Assembly: GCA_900103495.1 (NCBI GenBank)
Contig: FMWZ01000012.1
Coordinates: 62,001-126,000, forward strand
Source of the DNA: Lachnospiraceae bacterium G11
GTDB taxonomy: Bacteria; Bacillota; Clostridia; Lachnospirales; Lachnospiraceae
DNA length: 64,000 nucleotides
Direction: 5' to 3'
The position numbers and the translations under genes are program-made. This document shows positions 49,809 to 57,577 of this stretch, piece by piece. The notes beneath the pieces are model-generated. The model did no database searches and was not told the origin of the DNA. It saw only the letters and a list, made by a program, of their open reading frames with translations. Position 1 is the first letter of the stretch; each line of letters begins with the position of its first letter.

Positions 49809-51319
49809 TTATACTCCTCATATGTCTTTCCAAATATATCTTTGGCGATTATATATACATCCTTGTTATCGTCGGCTCGGACTGCAAGATAGTCGCCGGG
49901 AACTCCAAGGTAATATTTGTCCGGATCCCACTTGGTGAAGACCTTGACTCTGTGGTCCAAAACCCTTGCATAGATTCCGCCGTCCTTTGCGGAGGCAATA
50001 CAGCTTGAGGCAAAGGGCAGAAGCTCTATACGTTCCCCTGTCTTCACATCAACAGCTGCGGGAGGATATTCTCCGGGGAATACGTAGGGCGCATCGGAAA
50101 CTTTGTAGGACGCGTCAAATTTGGCCTTATTAATAGGATAAATCTCGCCGTCCACTCCAATGATAATGTAAACGTCATCCTGGACGGAAATATCCACATC
50201 TCCCTCCAGAGTTCTGACGGTAATATTTCTTCCGGGAAGGGCAAAGGAAGTGGCCTTTACATAACCCACGGGAATTTCCTTCTTAACATAGTGAGCCATG
50301 GAAGAAATGTCTTCCTCGTGCTCGCCGGCATATATAATCTCTGATTCCGCAAAATATCTGTTTATCTTATAGGTAATAAACTCCGCAAGCTTATGCCTCT
50401 TATATCTGATGCCCGCCTGCTCCAAAAGCTCTTTATTAAGGAAGCCGCCGGCCTTGAAAATGTGTCCGCCGCCTCCGCCTAAGCCCTCGGCAATATAGCC
50501 CGCCAGCTCACCGGCCTTAACCTCTCTGACGCAGCTTCTGACGGAGAACTTGACGCCAAAGGGCAGAATGCTGTAAACCACGCAGGTATCTATGGTGTTG
50601 ACCTCTAGAAGCATGTCGCTTATGACACCTAAGATATTGGGGTCACAGGGAGCGGCTTCGATGAGGCCGTAGCTGTGTTCGTCGTTATACTTGGCATTGT
50701 TTAAGGCGTCGCCTGCTATGCCAAGCTCCTCTCTGGAGAGATTGGAATTTTTGAATAATATAATATCAGCGCTGTTAAAAGCAGCAAAATCTCGTAAGTC
50801 CTTATCGGCCGGGTGGAATATTTCGGAGAAATTACCGGTGTCGGTCATAAGGCCGTAGTAGAGAGCGGTGGCCACATTCTCATCGTCGTTGATGTCCACA
50901 CCTTCCTTTGCAAGAAGCTCATAGATGATGGTGGAGCAGGAGCCGTAGTTGCTTCTGACATCGCTTAATTCCGGAACAGAACCGAAAACTCTGTGATGAT
51001 CGATGACAGCAATTTTTTGTGCCTCAAATTTTGTTACATTGCTTTCGCCGTAACAGCAGTCAACGGTTACCAGAAGGTCCGGAATTTCATCAAGCTTTTT
51101 CACAAACTCAACGTCAATGCCAAGAACCTCCTTCATCAGGGCCAGGTTTGCCTTCTTGATTGCAAATTTCCCGCCGTAAATGAAGCGAGCAGAGATACCG
51201 CGTTTTTGCAAAAACCATTTAAGGGCAAAGCCGCTGGCAAGGGCGTCCGCATCAGGGTTGTCGTGGCACTGGATAACTATATTCTTATATTTTGTAAGTT
51301 CAGATAAAGATAAAGCCAT
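49805..51319 (-). CDS. DHH/DHHA1 phosphoesterase with C-terminal extra domain
   Basis: 504 residues. DHH domain (about 1-190): IVIQCHDNPDADALASGFAL, VDCCYG and IAVIDHHRVFG (metal ligands Asp and DHH), with TDTGNFSE. DHHA1 part (about 200-310) with GLGGGGGHIFKAGGF. The last 190 residues (NITVRTLEGDVDISVQDDVYIIIGVDGEIYP..., PGDYLAVRADDNKDVYIIAKDIF) are not part of the core enzyme and look like beta-rich regulatory repeats. Relatives include NrnA/GdpP-type nucleases that cleave short oligonucleotides or cyclic dinucleotides. ATG 51319 is chosen; an in-frame TTG at 51331 has no proper spacing. Coupled to the TIR gene. Confidence 0.85.
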   Translation of the reverse strand: MALSLSELTKYKNIVIQCHDNPDADALASGFALKWFLQKRGISARFIYGGKFAIKKANLALMKEVLGIDVEFVKKLDEIPDLLVTVDCCYGESNVTKFEAQKIAVIDHHRVFGSVPELSDVRSNYGSCSTIIYELLAKEGVDINDDENVATALYYGLMTDTGNFSEIFHPADKDLRDFAAFNSADIILFKNSNLSREELGIAGDALNNAKYNDEHSYGLIEAAPCDPNILGVISDMLLEVNTIDTCVVYSILPFGVKFSVRSCVREVKAGELAGYIAEGLGGGGGHIFKAGGFLNKELLEQAGIRYKRHKLAEFITYKINRYFAESEIIYAGEHEEDISSMAHYVKKEIPVGYVKATSFALPGRNITVRTLEGDVDISVQDDVYIIIGVDGEIYPINKAKFDASYKVSDAPYVFPGEYPPAAVDVKTGERIELLPFASSCIASAKDGGIYARVLDHRVKVFTKWDPDKYYLGVPGDYLAVRADDNKDVYIIAKDIFGKTYEEYK

Positions 51320-51327
51320 AATCCAAA

Positions 51328-51738
51328 TCAATCCTTCTTATTACAATCGTCGCATACACCGATGATTATGGTCTTCGATGCGCTGACATTAAGACCGTAG
51401 GAATCCTGCAGCTTCTTCTCAAAATCTTCCACGAAATCACTTTCCAGATGGAAAATCCTGCCGCACTCGGAACACTGGGCGTGCATATGAGAGTTGCAGT
51501 GCTTGTGCTCTTCAGAATACTGGAAATACCAGGCATCCTGGTTGGGCTCTTTGAATTTGGTCAAATCACCCTGCTCGCAAAGCCTGTCCAGATTTCGGTA
51601 TATGGTGGTTCTGTTAATCCCGTCGGCGTTTGCTGTGACATAGTCGTAGATTTCCCTGGCTGTGAAGCGCTTGTTGGAATTAGCTTTAAGGTATGAAATT
51701 ATAATCTCTCTTGCTTTGGTCTTATAAGTAATTTTCAT
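51328..51738 (-). CDS. Fur-family metalloregulator, probably Zur
   Basis: 136 residues. Winged-helix part: REIIISYLKANSNKRFTAREIYDYV and GINRTTIYRNLDRLCEQGDL; metal part with HKHCNSHMHAQCSECGRIFHLE and VCDDCNKK (two CxxC structural zinc pairs). The divergent zinc-binding lipoprotein gene and shared TTGCAA boxes favour Zur over Fur or PerR. It heads the operon with the DHH and TIR genes; the DHH start lies eight bases beyond its stop. Confidence 0.88.
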   Translation of the reverse strand: MKITYKTKAREIIISYLKANSNKRFTAREIYDYVTANADGINRTTIYRNLDRLCEQGDLTKFKEPNQDAWYFQYSEEHKHCNSHMHAQCSECGRIFHLESDFVEDFEKKLQDSYGLNVSASKTIIIGVCDDCNKKD

Positions 51739-51757
51739 ATATTTTCACCCAAATACT

Positions 51758-51786
51758 AATATAGCACAGTAGTAAAATAGGTACAA
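51758..51786 (-). promoter_or_regulatory. Promoter of the Fur/Zur-DHH-TIR operon
   Basis: Minus strand: TTGTAC (51786-51781), 17 bases, TATATT (51763-51758). The -35 borders the TTGCAA palindrome at 51793-51813, so the operon may be autoregulated. Confidence 0.6.
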
Positions 51787-51792
51787 ATAAAT

Positions 51793-51813
51793 ATTTGCAA
51801 CAATTTTGCAAAT
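51793..51813. promoter_or_regulatory. Candidate Zur box 1
   Basis: ATTTGCAA-CAATT-TTGCAAAT, an 8-5-8 inverted repeat. It lies between the -35 boxes of the divergent promoters. Confidence 0.55.
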
Positions 51814-51817
51814 CCTA

Positions 51818-51846
51818 TTGACAAAGGAATCGGGGGCGCCTATAAT
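51818..51846 (+). promoter_or_regulatory. Perfect-consensus promoter of the zinc-binding lipoprotein gene
   Basis: TTGACA (51818-51823), 17 bases, TATAAT (51841-51846). A promoter this strong beside the boxes fits repression by a metalloregulator. Confidence 0.85.
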
Positions 51847-51856
51847 ATGCAATTGT

Positions 51857-51874
51857 GTTGCAAATGTTTGCAAC
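51857..51874. promoter_or_regulatory. Candidate Zur box 2
   Basis: GTTGCAAA-TG-TTTGCAAC, an 8-2-8 perfect inverted repeat just past the -10, over the transcription start. A further TTTGCAA follows at about 51879. Confidence 0.55.
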
Positions 51875-51906
51875 AGATTTGCAAAAGTAGAGGAGGAGAT
51901 TTTACA

Positions 51907-52956
51907 GTGAAAAGAATATTGGCGATTGCAGTAGCTGCAATCCTTGCATGTACAGGCCTTATGGCGTGCTCCGGCAGAAGTGATGCCGAGGCATCAAATG
52001 CAGGCTCGGATGGGAAGATAGAGGTTGTGGCAACAATTTTCCCCGCATACGACTGGGTAATGACTATTCTTGGAGACAAGGCAGAGGATACAGATGTAAC
52101 CCTGCTTCTTGACAACGGCGTGGACCTTCACAGCTATCAGCCCACGGCGGAAGACATTTCAAAGATTGCTGCCTGTGACGTTTTCATCTATGTAGGCGGC
52201 GAGTCCGATGAGTGGGTTGAGGATGTTTTGGCTCAGGCAACAAACAAGGATATGGTTGTTATCAACATGCTTGAAACCTTGGGTGATGCCGTTAAAGATG
52301 AGGAAATCGTTGAGGGAATGGAACATGAGCATGAACACGAAGATGGAGAAGATGAAGACGCTGACCATGATCATGATGGTGATGAAGCAGACGAAGACCA
52401 CGACCACGAACATGAGGAAGAAAAAGACGAGCACGTGTGGCTGTCTCTCAGAAATGCAAAAGCTCTCTGCTCCGAGTTTGCTGTGGCATTAGAGAAGGTT
52501 TCTCCCGAGAACAAGGATGCATACGAGGCAAACCTTAAGGCGTACGAAGATAAGCTTGATGAACTGGATGCAAAATATGCTGAAGCAGTTAAGAATGGCT
52601 CAAAGGACACTGTTCTTTTCGGAGACCGCTTCCCCTTCAGATATCTTGTTGACGACTATAATTTAAATTACTTTGCAGCCTTTGCAGGATGTTCTGCAGA
52701 GACCGAAGCAAGCTTTGAAACCGTGGTATTCCTTTCTGAGAAGGTGGACGAACTTAAACTCCCTGCCATTCTTAAGATAGAGGGTGACAACGATAAGCTT
52801 GCCAACACCATAAAGGACAACACAACAGATAAGAATCAGGCAATTCTTACCCTTGATTCTCTTCAGGCCACATCCACCAAGGATTATCAGGCCGGAAGAA
52901 CCTACCTTTCAGTAATGGAGGAAAACCTCGAAGTACTGAAGGAAGCATTAAAATAG
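51907..52956 (+). CDS. Zinc ABC transporter substrate-binding lipoprotein (ZnuA/AdcA-like)
   Basis: 349 residues, exported. GTG start at 51907 supported by GAGGAGGAG; a longer in-frame ATG at 51847 runs through the operator. Signal peptide ending LMACSG (lipobox). ZnuA fold: VVATIFPAYDWVMTILG, NGVDLHSYQPTAEDISKI (His ligand), a His/Asp/Glu-rich loop (about 140-180: HEHEHEDG..DHDHDGDE), HVWLSLRNAK (His), and a C-terminal DRFPFRYLVDDYNLNY. The acidic-His loop is typical of zinc chaperoning. No znuB or znuC genes are adjacent, so permease and ATPase must be elsewhere. Confidence 0.9.
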   Translation: MKRILAIAVAAILACTGLMACSGRSDAEASNAGSDGKIEVVATIFPAYDWVMTILGDKAEDTDVTLLLDNGVDLHSYQPTAEDISKIAACDVFIYVGGESDEWVEDVLAQATNKDMVVINMLETLGDAVKDEEIVEGMEHEHEHEDGEDEDADHDHDGDEADEDHDHEHEEEKDEHVWLSLRNAKALCSEFAVALEKVSPENKDAYEANLKAYEDKLDELDAKYAEAVKNGSKDTVLFGDRFPFRYLVDDYNLNYFAAFAGCSAETEASFETVVFLSEKVDELKLPAILKIEGDNDKLANTIKDNTTDKNQAILTLDSLQATSTKDYQAGRTYLSVMEENLEVLKEALK

Positions 52957-52972
52957 GATCATCATACAGAAG

Positions 52973-53046
52973 GTGCAGGTTGGGGACAGTCCCAAACTGC
53001 ACCTTTTTGGTGCAATTTGGGACTGTCCCCAACCTGCACCTTTTTT
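52973..53046 (+). terminator. Terminator built from two inverted repeat units
   Basis: Units 52973-53002 and 53010-53039 are reverse complements with about one mismatch in 32 and a T5 loop. They form one long hairpin followed by TTTTTT. Here the repeat family seems to have been recruited as an intrinsic terminator. Confidence 0.75.
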
Positions 53047-53170
53047 ATATTATATTGTGCACAATATAATCAGAAAAGACTTGAAATTTGAATGAATTGA
53101 GCATACAATAGACGATAAGCACTCTATTTTTTTCTAAAATAATCTAAGCAACGAATCAGGAGGAATATTT

Positions 53171-55129
53171 ATGGCAAAGGAATCTCTTGTTTATACCAAC
53201 GAAAATTGCGTGGGCTGCAACAAATGTATTCGTGTCTGCAGTGCCATGGGCGCATGTATTTCCACGGAGCCTGATGAGACCGGCAAATCTCGAATCGAAG
53301 TTGACCCCGACAAGTGTATCGCCTGCGGCGCTTGTTTCGATGCGTGTGAGCATGGAGCAAGAGAATTCAGGGATGACACCGAAAGGTTCTTCGCCGATCT
53401 TAAAAAGGGCGAGAAGATTTCCATACTTATTGCTCCTGCTTTCAAAGCCGATTACCCCGCAGAGTACGAGAAGGCACTGGGCGGCCTTAAGAAACTTGGC
53501 GTAAATCGTATTATCAGTGTTTCATTCGGCGCAGATATAACCACCTGGGCCTACATCAAATATATTCAGACTCACAATTATCTGGGTGGTATTTCTCAGC
53601 CCTGTCCTGCAGTGGTCGGTTACATTGAAAGATATATTCCCGATCTTCTGCCGAAACTTTTCCCTGTACAAAGTCCCATGATGTGTGCGGCAATTTATGC
53701 CAAGAAGGAAATGAAGGTCCAGGAGAAGCTGGCGTTCATAAGCCCCTGCATTGCCAAGAAAATGGAGATTGACGACCCCAACAATCACGGCTATGTAAGC
53801 TACAACGTAACCTTCAAGCACCTCATGGAATACATGTCAAAGAACAATCTTTTCGGCGCACCCGTAAATGATGAAATAGAATATGGCTTAGGTTCCATCT
53901 ATCCCATGCCCGGCGGTTTGAAGGAGAACGTTTACTGGCTCCTTGGCAACGAAGTTTTCATTCGTCAGATAGAGGGCGAGAAGAAGATGTACCACTTCCT
54001 TGAAGCCAACAAAGACAGAATTAAACTTGGTAAAACCCCCTTCCTCTTCATTGACGCCTTAAACTGCGAACACGGCTGTATCAGCGGAACAGGAACTGAT
54101 CCCAAGATTACCGATACCGACGATCCTCTTTATGCGGTTCATAAGATTCAGGAAAGCGTTAAGAAGGAGGATAAGAAGAGCGCCTGGTCCAGAAAGCTTA
54201 CTCCTGAGAAACGTCTCGCTGCATTAAATAAGCAGTTTGCAAATCTTAACCTTGAAGATTATATAAGAAAATACACCGACAAGTCCAAGATGGCTGCCCA
54301 TCAGATACCAAGCGAATCACAGCTTGACGGAATCTTTAAGGAAATGAACAAGTTTGACGAGGAATCAAGAAATATCAACTGCTCATGCTGTGGTTACGAT
54401 ACCTGTAAGGATATGGCCATTGCCATCTTCAACGGATTCAACCATAAAGACAACTGTGTTCACTACCTTAAAGACCTGGTTGAAGCAGAAAAAACCGAGG
54501 CTCAGGACCTGGTTGAGCACGAGAGAGAAGTCCTTGGAAGACAGAAGAGCGACATCATTGACACCGTTAATGGCATTGAGAGAAACTTCGAGGCACTTCG
54601 TGAGTCCATTGAGGGAGTATTGAAGGGCAACACCGAAAATGCAGAAGAAAGCTCCGCAGTATCCGGCGAGATGTCCAATGTTACGGACTTCTGTACAAGA
54701 CTTAACGAATCCATCGATATTATCACAAAGCATCTGGATGAACTTAAGTCCAATAATGAAAAAGTCGTTGATATCGCCAACCAGACCAACCTGTTGGCTT
54801 TGAACGCTTCCATTGAGGCAGCAAGAGCCGGAGATGCGGGCAAGGGCTTCGCGGTTGTTGCCAGCGAAATCAACCACCTGGCTGCAGACTCCAAGGAGAC
54901 AGCCGAAAACAGTGGTGAGGCCAATATCAATATCCAGAACGCCATGGAAGGAATTATAAAGGAGACAAAAGATTTACTGGAGATTGTAGAGAATGTAAAC
55001 ACAAGAATCCAGAATCTGGCGGCCTCCACCGAAGAGATTTCAGCCTCCACAAACCTGGTGGCAAGCACCGTGGAGGATGTAAGAGCAGAGCTGAAAGCTC
55101 TGGCACAAAAGACAGGTCAAGACGAGTAA
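53171..55129 (+). CDS. [FeFe]-hydrogenase-like sensor fused to chemoreceptor signalling domain
   Basis: 652 residues, no membrane segment. 1-65: two 4Fe-4S clusters (Cys 13/16/19/23 and 49/52/55/59). 80-370: hydrogenase large-subunit-like domain with the three H-cluster regions [22 protein letters not shown] (Cys about 193) and [11 protein letters not shown] (Cys about 299 and 303). 400-430: extra cluster motif [14 protein letters not shown]. 440-650: methyl-accepting coiled coil with the MCP hairpin [21 protein letters not shown] (21; core [17 protein letters not shown]) and [11 protein letters not shown]. Resembles sensory (HydS-type) hydrogenases; it likely senses H2 or redox state and signals to a kinase. 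Catalysis is uncertain. RBS AGGAGGAA. Confidence 0.88.
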   Translation: MAKESLVYTNENCVGCNKCIRVCSAMGACISTEPDETGKSRIEVDPDKCIACGACFDACEHGAREFRDDTERFFADLKKGEKISILIAPAFKADYPAEYEKALGGLKKLGVNRIISVSFGADITTWAYIKYIQTHNYLGGISQPCPAVVGYIERYIPDLLPKLFPVQSPMMCAAIYAKKEMKVQEKLAFISPCIAKKMEIDDPNNHGYVSYNVTFKHLMEYMSKNNLFGAPVNDEIEYGLGSIYPMPGGLKENVYWLLGNEVFIRQIEGEKKMYHFLEANKDRIKLGKTPFLFIDALNCEHGCISGTGTDPKITDTDDPLYAVHKIQESVKKEDKKSAWSRKLTPEKRLAALNKQFANLNLEDYIRKYTDKSKMAAHQIPSESQLDGIFKEMNKFDEESRNINCSCCGYDTCKDMAIAIFNGFNHKDNCVHYLKDLVEAEKTEAQDLVEHEREVLGRQKSDIIDTVNGIERNFEALRESIEGVLKGNTENAEESSAVSGEMSNVTDFCTRLNESIDIITKHLDELKSNNEKVVDIANQTNLLALNASIEAARAGDAGKGFAVVASEINHLAADSKETAENSGEANINIQNAMEGIIKETKDLLEIVENVNTRIQNLAASTEEISASTNLVASTVEDVRAELKALAQKTGQDE

Positions 55130-55137
55130 TTATAAAG

Positions 55138-55166
55138 GATAACGGGCAAGACAGTTGCCCGTTATC
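55138..55166 (+). terminator. Hairpin after the hydrogenase-sensor gene
   Basis: GATAACGGGCAA-GACAG-TTGCCCGTTATC, a 12-bp perfect stem eight bases after the stop. There is no T-tract; a TATAAT at 55171-55176 follows at once and may be the -10 of the next gene. Confidence 0.55.
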
Positions 55167-55237
55167 GTGCTATAATGGAGAAGCGGACGTTTTTACCGAC
55201 GTCACAAGAGAAGAATAATTATTATAGGGAGGAAAGT

Positions 55238-56878
55238 ATGTTTCAGGATGGAAAGATTTTTATAGGAAAATCCGGGGATGAGAAGGTTTATATCTACCCT
55301 AAGATGGCCAATCGTCATGGCCTTATTGCCGGTGCCACCGGTACAGGTAAGACTGTTTCATTAAAGGTTTTGGCCGAGTCATTTTCAGATTGTGGCGTGC
55401 CTGTTTTCTTTGCAGACGTGAAGGGCGATCTGGCAGGAATGTGTAATGCAGGAACACCCAACGAGAATGTACAAAAGAGAATCGATGCAATGGGACTTGC
55501 AGCGGAAGGATTCGACTATCGCGCATTCCCCACAGAGTATTGGGACGTTTACGGCGAATATGGTTTGCCCTTAAGAACAACGATTTCAGAGATGGGACCT
55601 TTGCTTCTTGGCAGAATCATGGATTTAAATGATACCCAGACTGACATACTTACAATAGTATTTAAGATTGCGGATGATGAGAACATGCTTCTCATCGACA
55701 CCAAGGATTTACGCTCAATGCTTCAGTATGTGGCTGAGAATGCCGCAGAGTACTCCATGAAGTACGGAAACATCAACAAGCAGTCCGTAGCCACCATCAC
55801 AAGAAATATCGTGGCTTTGGAGTCTGAGGGTGCAGAGTTATTCTTCGGTGAGCCTGCGCTTGATATAAAGGACTGGATTAAGACAGACATGAACGGCAAG
55901 GGAATGATTCAGATTCTCGACTGTCGCAAGCTTATTAACAATCCTACAATGTACGCAACATTCTTACTTTGGATGATGTCCGAGCTTTTCGAGACATTGC
56001 CTGAAGTAGGTGATCTTGAAAAACCCAGAATGATCTTCTTCTTTGATGAAGCCCATCTCCTTTTCGATGATGCTCCAAAGAACTTAAAGCAGAAGATTGA
56101 GCAGGTTGTTAAGCTCATCCGTTCAAAGGGCGTTGGTATTTACTTTGTTACCCAGAAGCCTTCAGATGTCCCCGACGGCATCTTAAGCCAGCTTGGAAAC
56201 AAGATTCAGCACGCACTCCGTGCCTACACACCTGCTGAGCAGAAGGCGGCGAAGGCAGCGGCAGACGCATACAGAGCAAATCCTGATTTTGACACATATG
56301 ATACATTGATGGAACTTGGAACAGGTGAGGCTTTGGTATCCGTTCTCGATGAGAAGGGTACACCCACCATGGTTCAGAGAACCAAGATTCTTCCTCCTCA
56401 GAGCCAGATGGATGCTCTCGATGAGAATGTAAGACAGAGCAAGATTAAGGCCAGCGACCTTTACATCCACTACGCCGAGGCCATTGACAGAGACTCCGCT
56501 TACGAGTTCTTATGCAGACATGCAAAGGATATCGAGGCAGAGAGAGAAAGACTTGCCAAGGAAGCTGAAGAGGAGAAGGCTCGATTGAAGGAAGAAGCTG
56601 CTGCAGCCAAGGCAGCCGAAAAGGAAGCCATTGCAGCGGAGAAAGCCAAGGCAAGAGAAGAGGCGGCAGCCGCCAAAGCCAAGGAGCGTGAGGAAGCTGC
56701 TGATGCAAGAAGAAAGAAATCTGCAATCAAGGGTGTGGGAAGCACAGTTATCGGCACCGTGGGCCGTGAACTTGGCAACTCCTTAGGCAAGAAAGTGGGA
56801 GGCACCTTCGGCAAGAAACTTGGAGGCAACTTAGGCGCAGCTTTAGGCCGCGGCCTTCTTAGCACATTCCTGAAATAA
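55238..56878 (+). CDS. HerA-like ATPase (DUF853 type)
   Basis: 546 residues, P-loop ATPase of the FtsK/HerA group. Walker A GATGTGKTVSLK (about 33-44), VFFADVKGDLAGM, Walker B MIFFFDEAHLLFDDAP, and a RecA-type IYFVTQKPSDVPDGILSQLGNKIQHALRAYTP segment. The C-terminal 100 residues are a charged Ala/Glu/Lys coiled coil, then a Gly-rich tail (SLGKKVGGTFGKKLGGNLG) like that of DUF853 proteins. ATG 55238 with GGAGGAAAG. Its cellular role is not settled; DNA or protein translocation is usually proposed. Confidence 0.88.
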   Translation: MFQDGKIFIGKSGDEKVYIYPKMANRHGLIAGATGTGKTVSLKVLAESFSDCGVPVFFADVKGDLAGMCNAGTPNENVQKRIDAMGLAAEGFDYRAFPTEYWDVYGEYGLPLRTTISEMGPLLLGRIMDLNDTQTDILTIVFKIADDENMLLIDTKDLRSMLQYVAENAAEYSMKYGNINKQSVATITRNIVALESEGAELFFGEPALDIKDWIKTDMNGKGMIQILDCRKLINNPTMYATFLLWMMSELFETLPEVGDLEKPRMIFFFDEAHLLFDDAPKNLKQKIEQVVKLIRSKGVGIYFVTQKPSDVPDGILSQLGNKIQHALRAYTPAEQKAAKAAADAYRANPDFDTYDTLMELGTGEALVSVLDEKGTPTMVQRTKILPPQSQMDALDENVRQSKIKASDLYIHYAEAIDRDSAYEFLCRHAKDIEAERERLAKEAEEEKARLKEEAAAAKAAEKEAIAAEKAKAREEAAAAKAKEREEAADARRKKSAIKGVGSTVIGTVGRELGNSLGKKVGGTFGKKLGGNLGAALGRGLLSTFLK

Positions 56879-56881
56879 ATA

Positions 56882-57015
56882 CCTTAATTCGGGTTAAACT
56901 TGATTATCAATATCCCGGGTCATCTGTAAAGGCCAAGCCACCATGTGGTGCCGCAAAGCGGCAGCCTTGACAGATGCCCTGGGATATTTTTGTAGCAGCC
57001 AAGCCCGAATTAAGG
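56882..57015. repeat. Nested hairpin C (134 nt)
   Basis: Outer stem CCTTAATTCGGG/CCCGAATTAAGG (56882-56893 / 57004-57015). Second stem ATATCCCGGGTCATCTGT/ACAGATGCCCTGGGATAT (56910-56927 / 56970-56987, 16 of 18). Centre: CACCATGTGGTG and GCCGCAAAGCGGC small hairpins. It begins right after the HerA-like gene. Same plan as hairpins A, B and D. Confidence 0.75.
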
Positions 57016-57103
57016 CGGCCTTTGGCCGACACGCGACAGGCGAAGCAGAATATCGCCGGGGAATCTCCAAGATTTGGCGTTATGTAAACTAAACTGGTGG
57101 ATT

Positions 57104-57350
57104 CTACTGCTAAGTCGCGATTTCTTTGAGAAGTAGCAGTAGTGTTTCGCGGGCAGCCTCTGCTAAATATGAAATAATTGGACTATAGCAGTAGGAATTA
57201 GAGAATGCTCTCTGCCATTTTCCTAATAATTGAAATTTAGCAGAGCTCGGTCAAAGAAAACTACTGCCAAAAATGAGAAAGTGTAAATCTGGCAGAGACA
57301 GGTTCTAAATTCCTACTGCCAAGTTGCTAAAATGTAGGATTCCGGCAGTA
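57104..57350. repeat. Array of five small hairpins with 52-bp period
   Basis: Hairpins at 57104-57142, 57157-57195, 57210-57245, 57261-57297 and 57313-57350. Each has a CTACTGCYA or CTCTGCYA left arm, 20-22 AT-rich bases, and a TRGCAGTAG or TRGCAGAG right arm. Starts are 53, 53, 51 and 52 bp apart. The same 14-mer with one change, GTTATGTAAAC-T/C-AA, flanks the array at 57079-57092 and 57370-57383. No coding frame. It lies in the 700-bp gap 56879-57577, whose other parts hold hairpins C and D and a promoter. Confidence 0.75.
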
Positions 57351-57395
57351 ATAATCCAGCTACAAGCATGTTATGTAAACCAACATGCACATTCT

Positions 57396-57531
57396 TATCC
57401 TTAATCTGCTTGATTACTCTATTATCCTCCCGCGAAGGATTGTCAACCCTGCGCGTAGCGCACCGTGGAGCGGCTGCGGGGTTGACGATACGAAGCGGGA
57501 GGATATGCTATGCAAAGCAGATTTAAGGATA
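57396..57531. repeat. Nested hairpin D (136 nt)
   Basis: Outer stem TATCCTTAATCTGCTT/AAGCAGATTTAAGGATA (one bulge). Second stem TATCCTCCCGC/GCGGGAGGATA (57423/57495). Third stem TCAACCCTGC/GCGGGGTTGA (G-U allowed), tip TGCGCGTAGCGCA. It ends just before the promoter of the response-regulator gene. Confidence 0.75.
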
Positions 57532-57538
57532 TAACCTA

Positions 57539-57547
57539 TGATATAAT
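57539..57547 (+). promoter_or_regulatory. Extended -10 promoter of the response-regulator gene
   Basis: TGATATAAT (TG-N-TATAAT). No clear -35; the upstream side is the right arm of hairpin D. RBS AGGGAGAG follows and precedes ATG 57578. Confidence 0.5.
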
Positions 57548-57577
57548 GTAACAAGTAAATTTGTAGGGAGAGAAATA

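Noticed and set aside
53048-53070. AT-rich palindrome (TATATTGTGCACAATATA) as an operator
   Set aside because: It is a simple AT-rich palindrome directly after a terminator, with no supporting second copy; too weak to list as a site.
57104-57350. Possible CRISPR array in the 52-bp-period region
   Set aside because: The conserved part is a pair of inverted arms, not a fixed direct repeat of 24-36 bp, and the units differ from each other; no cas genes.
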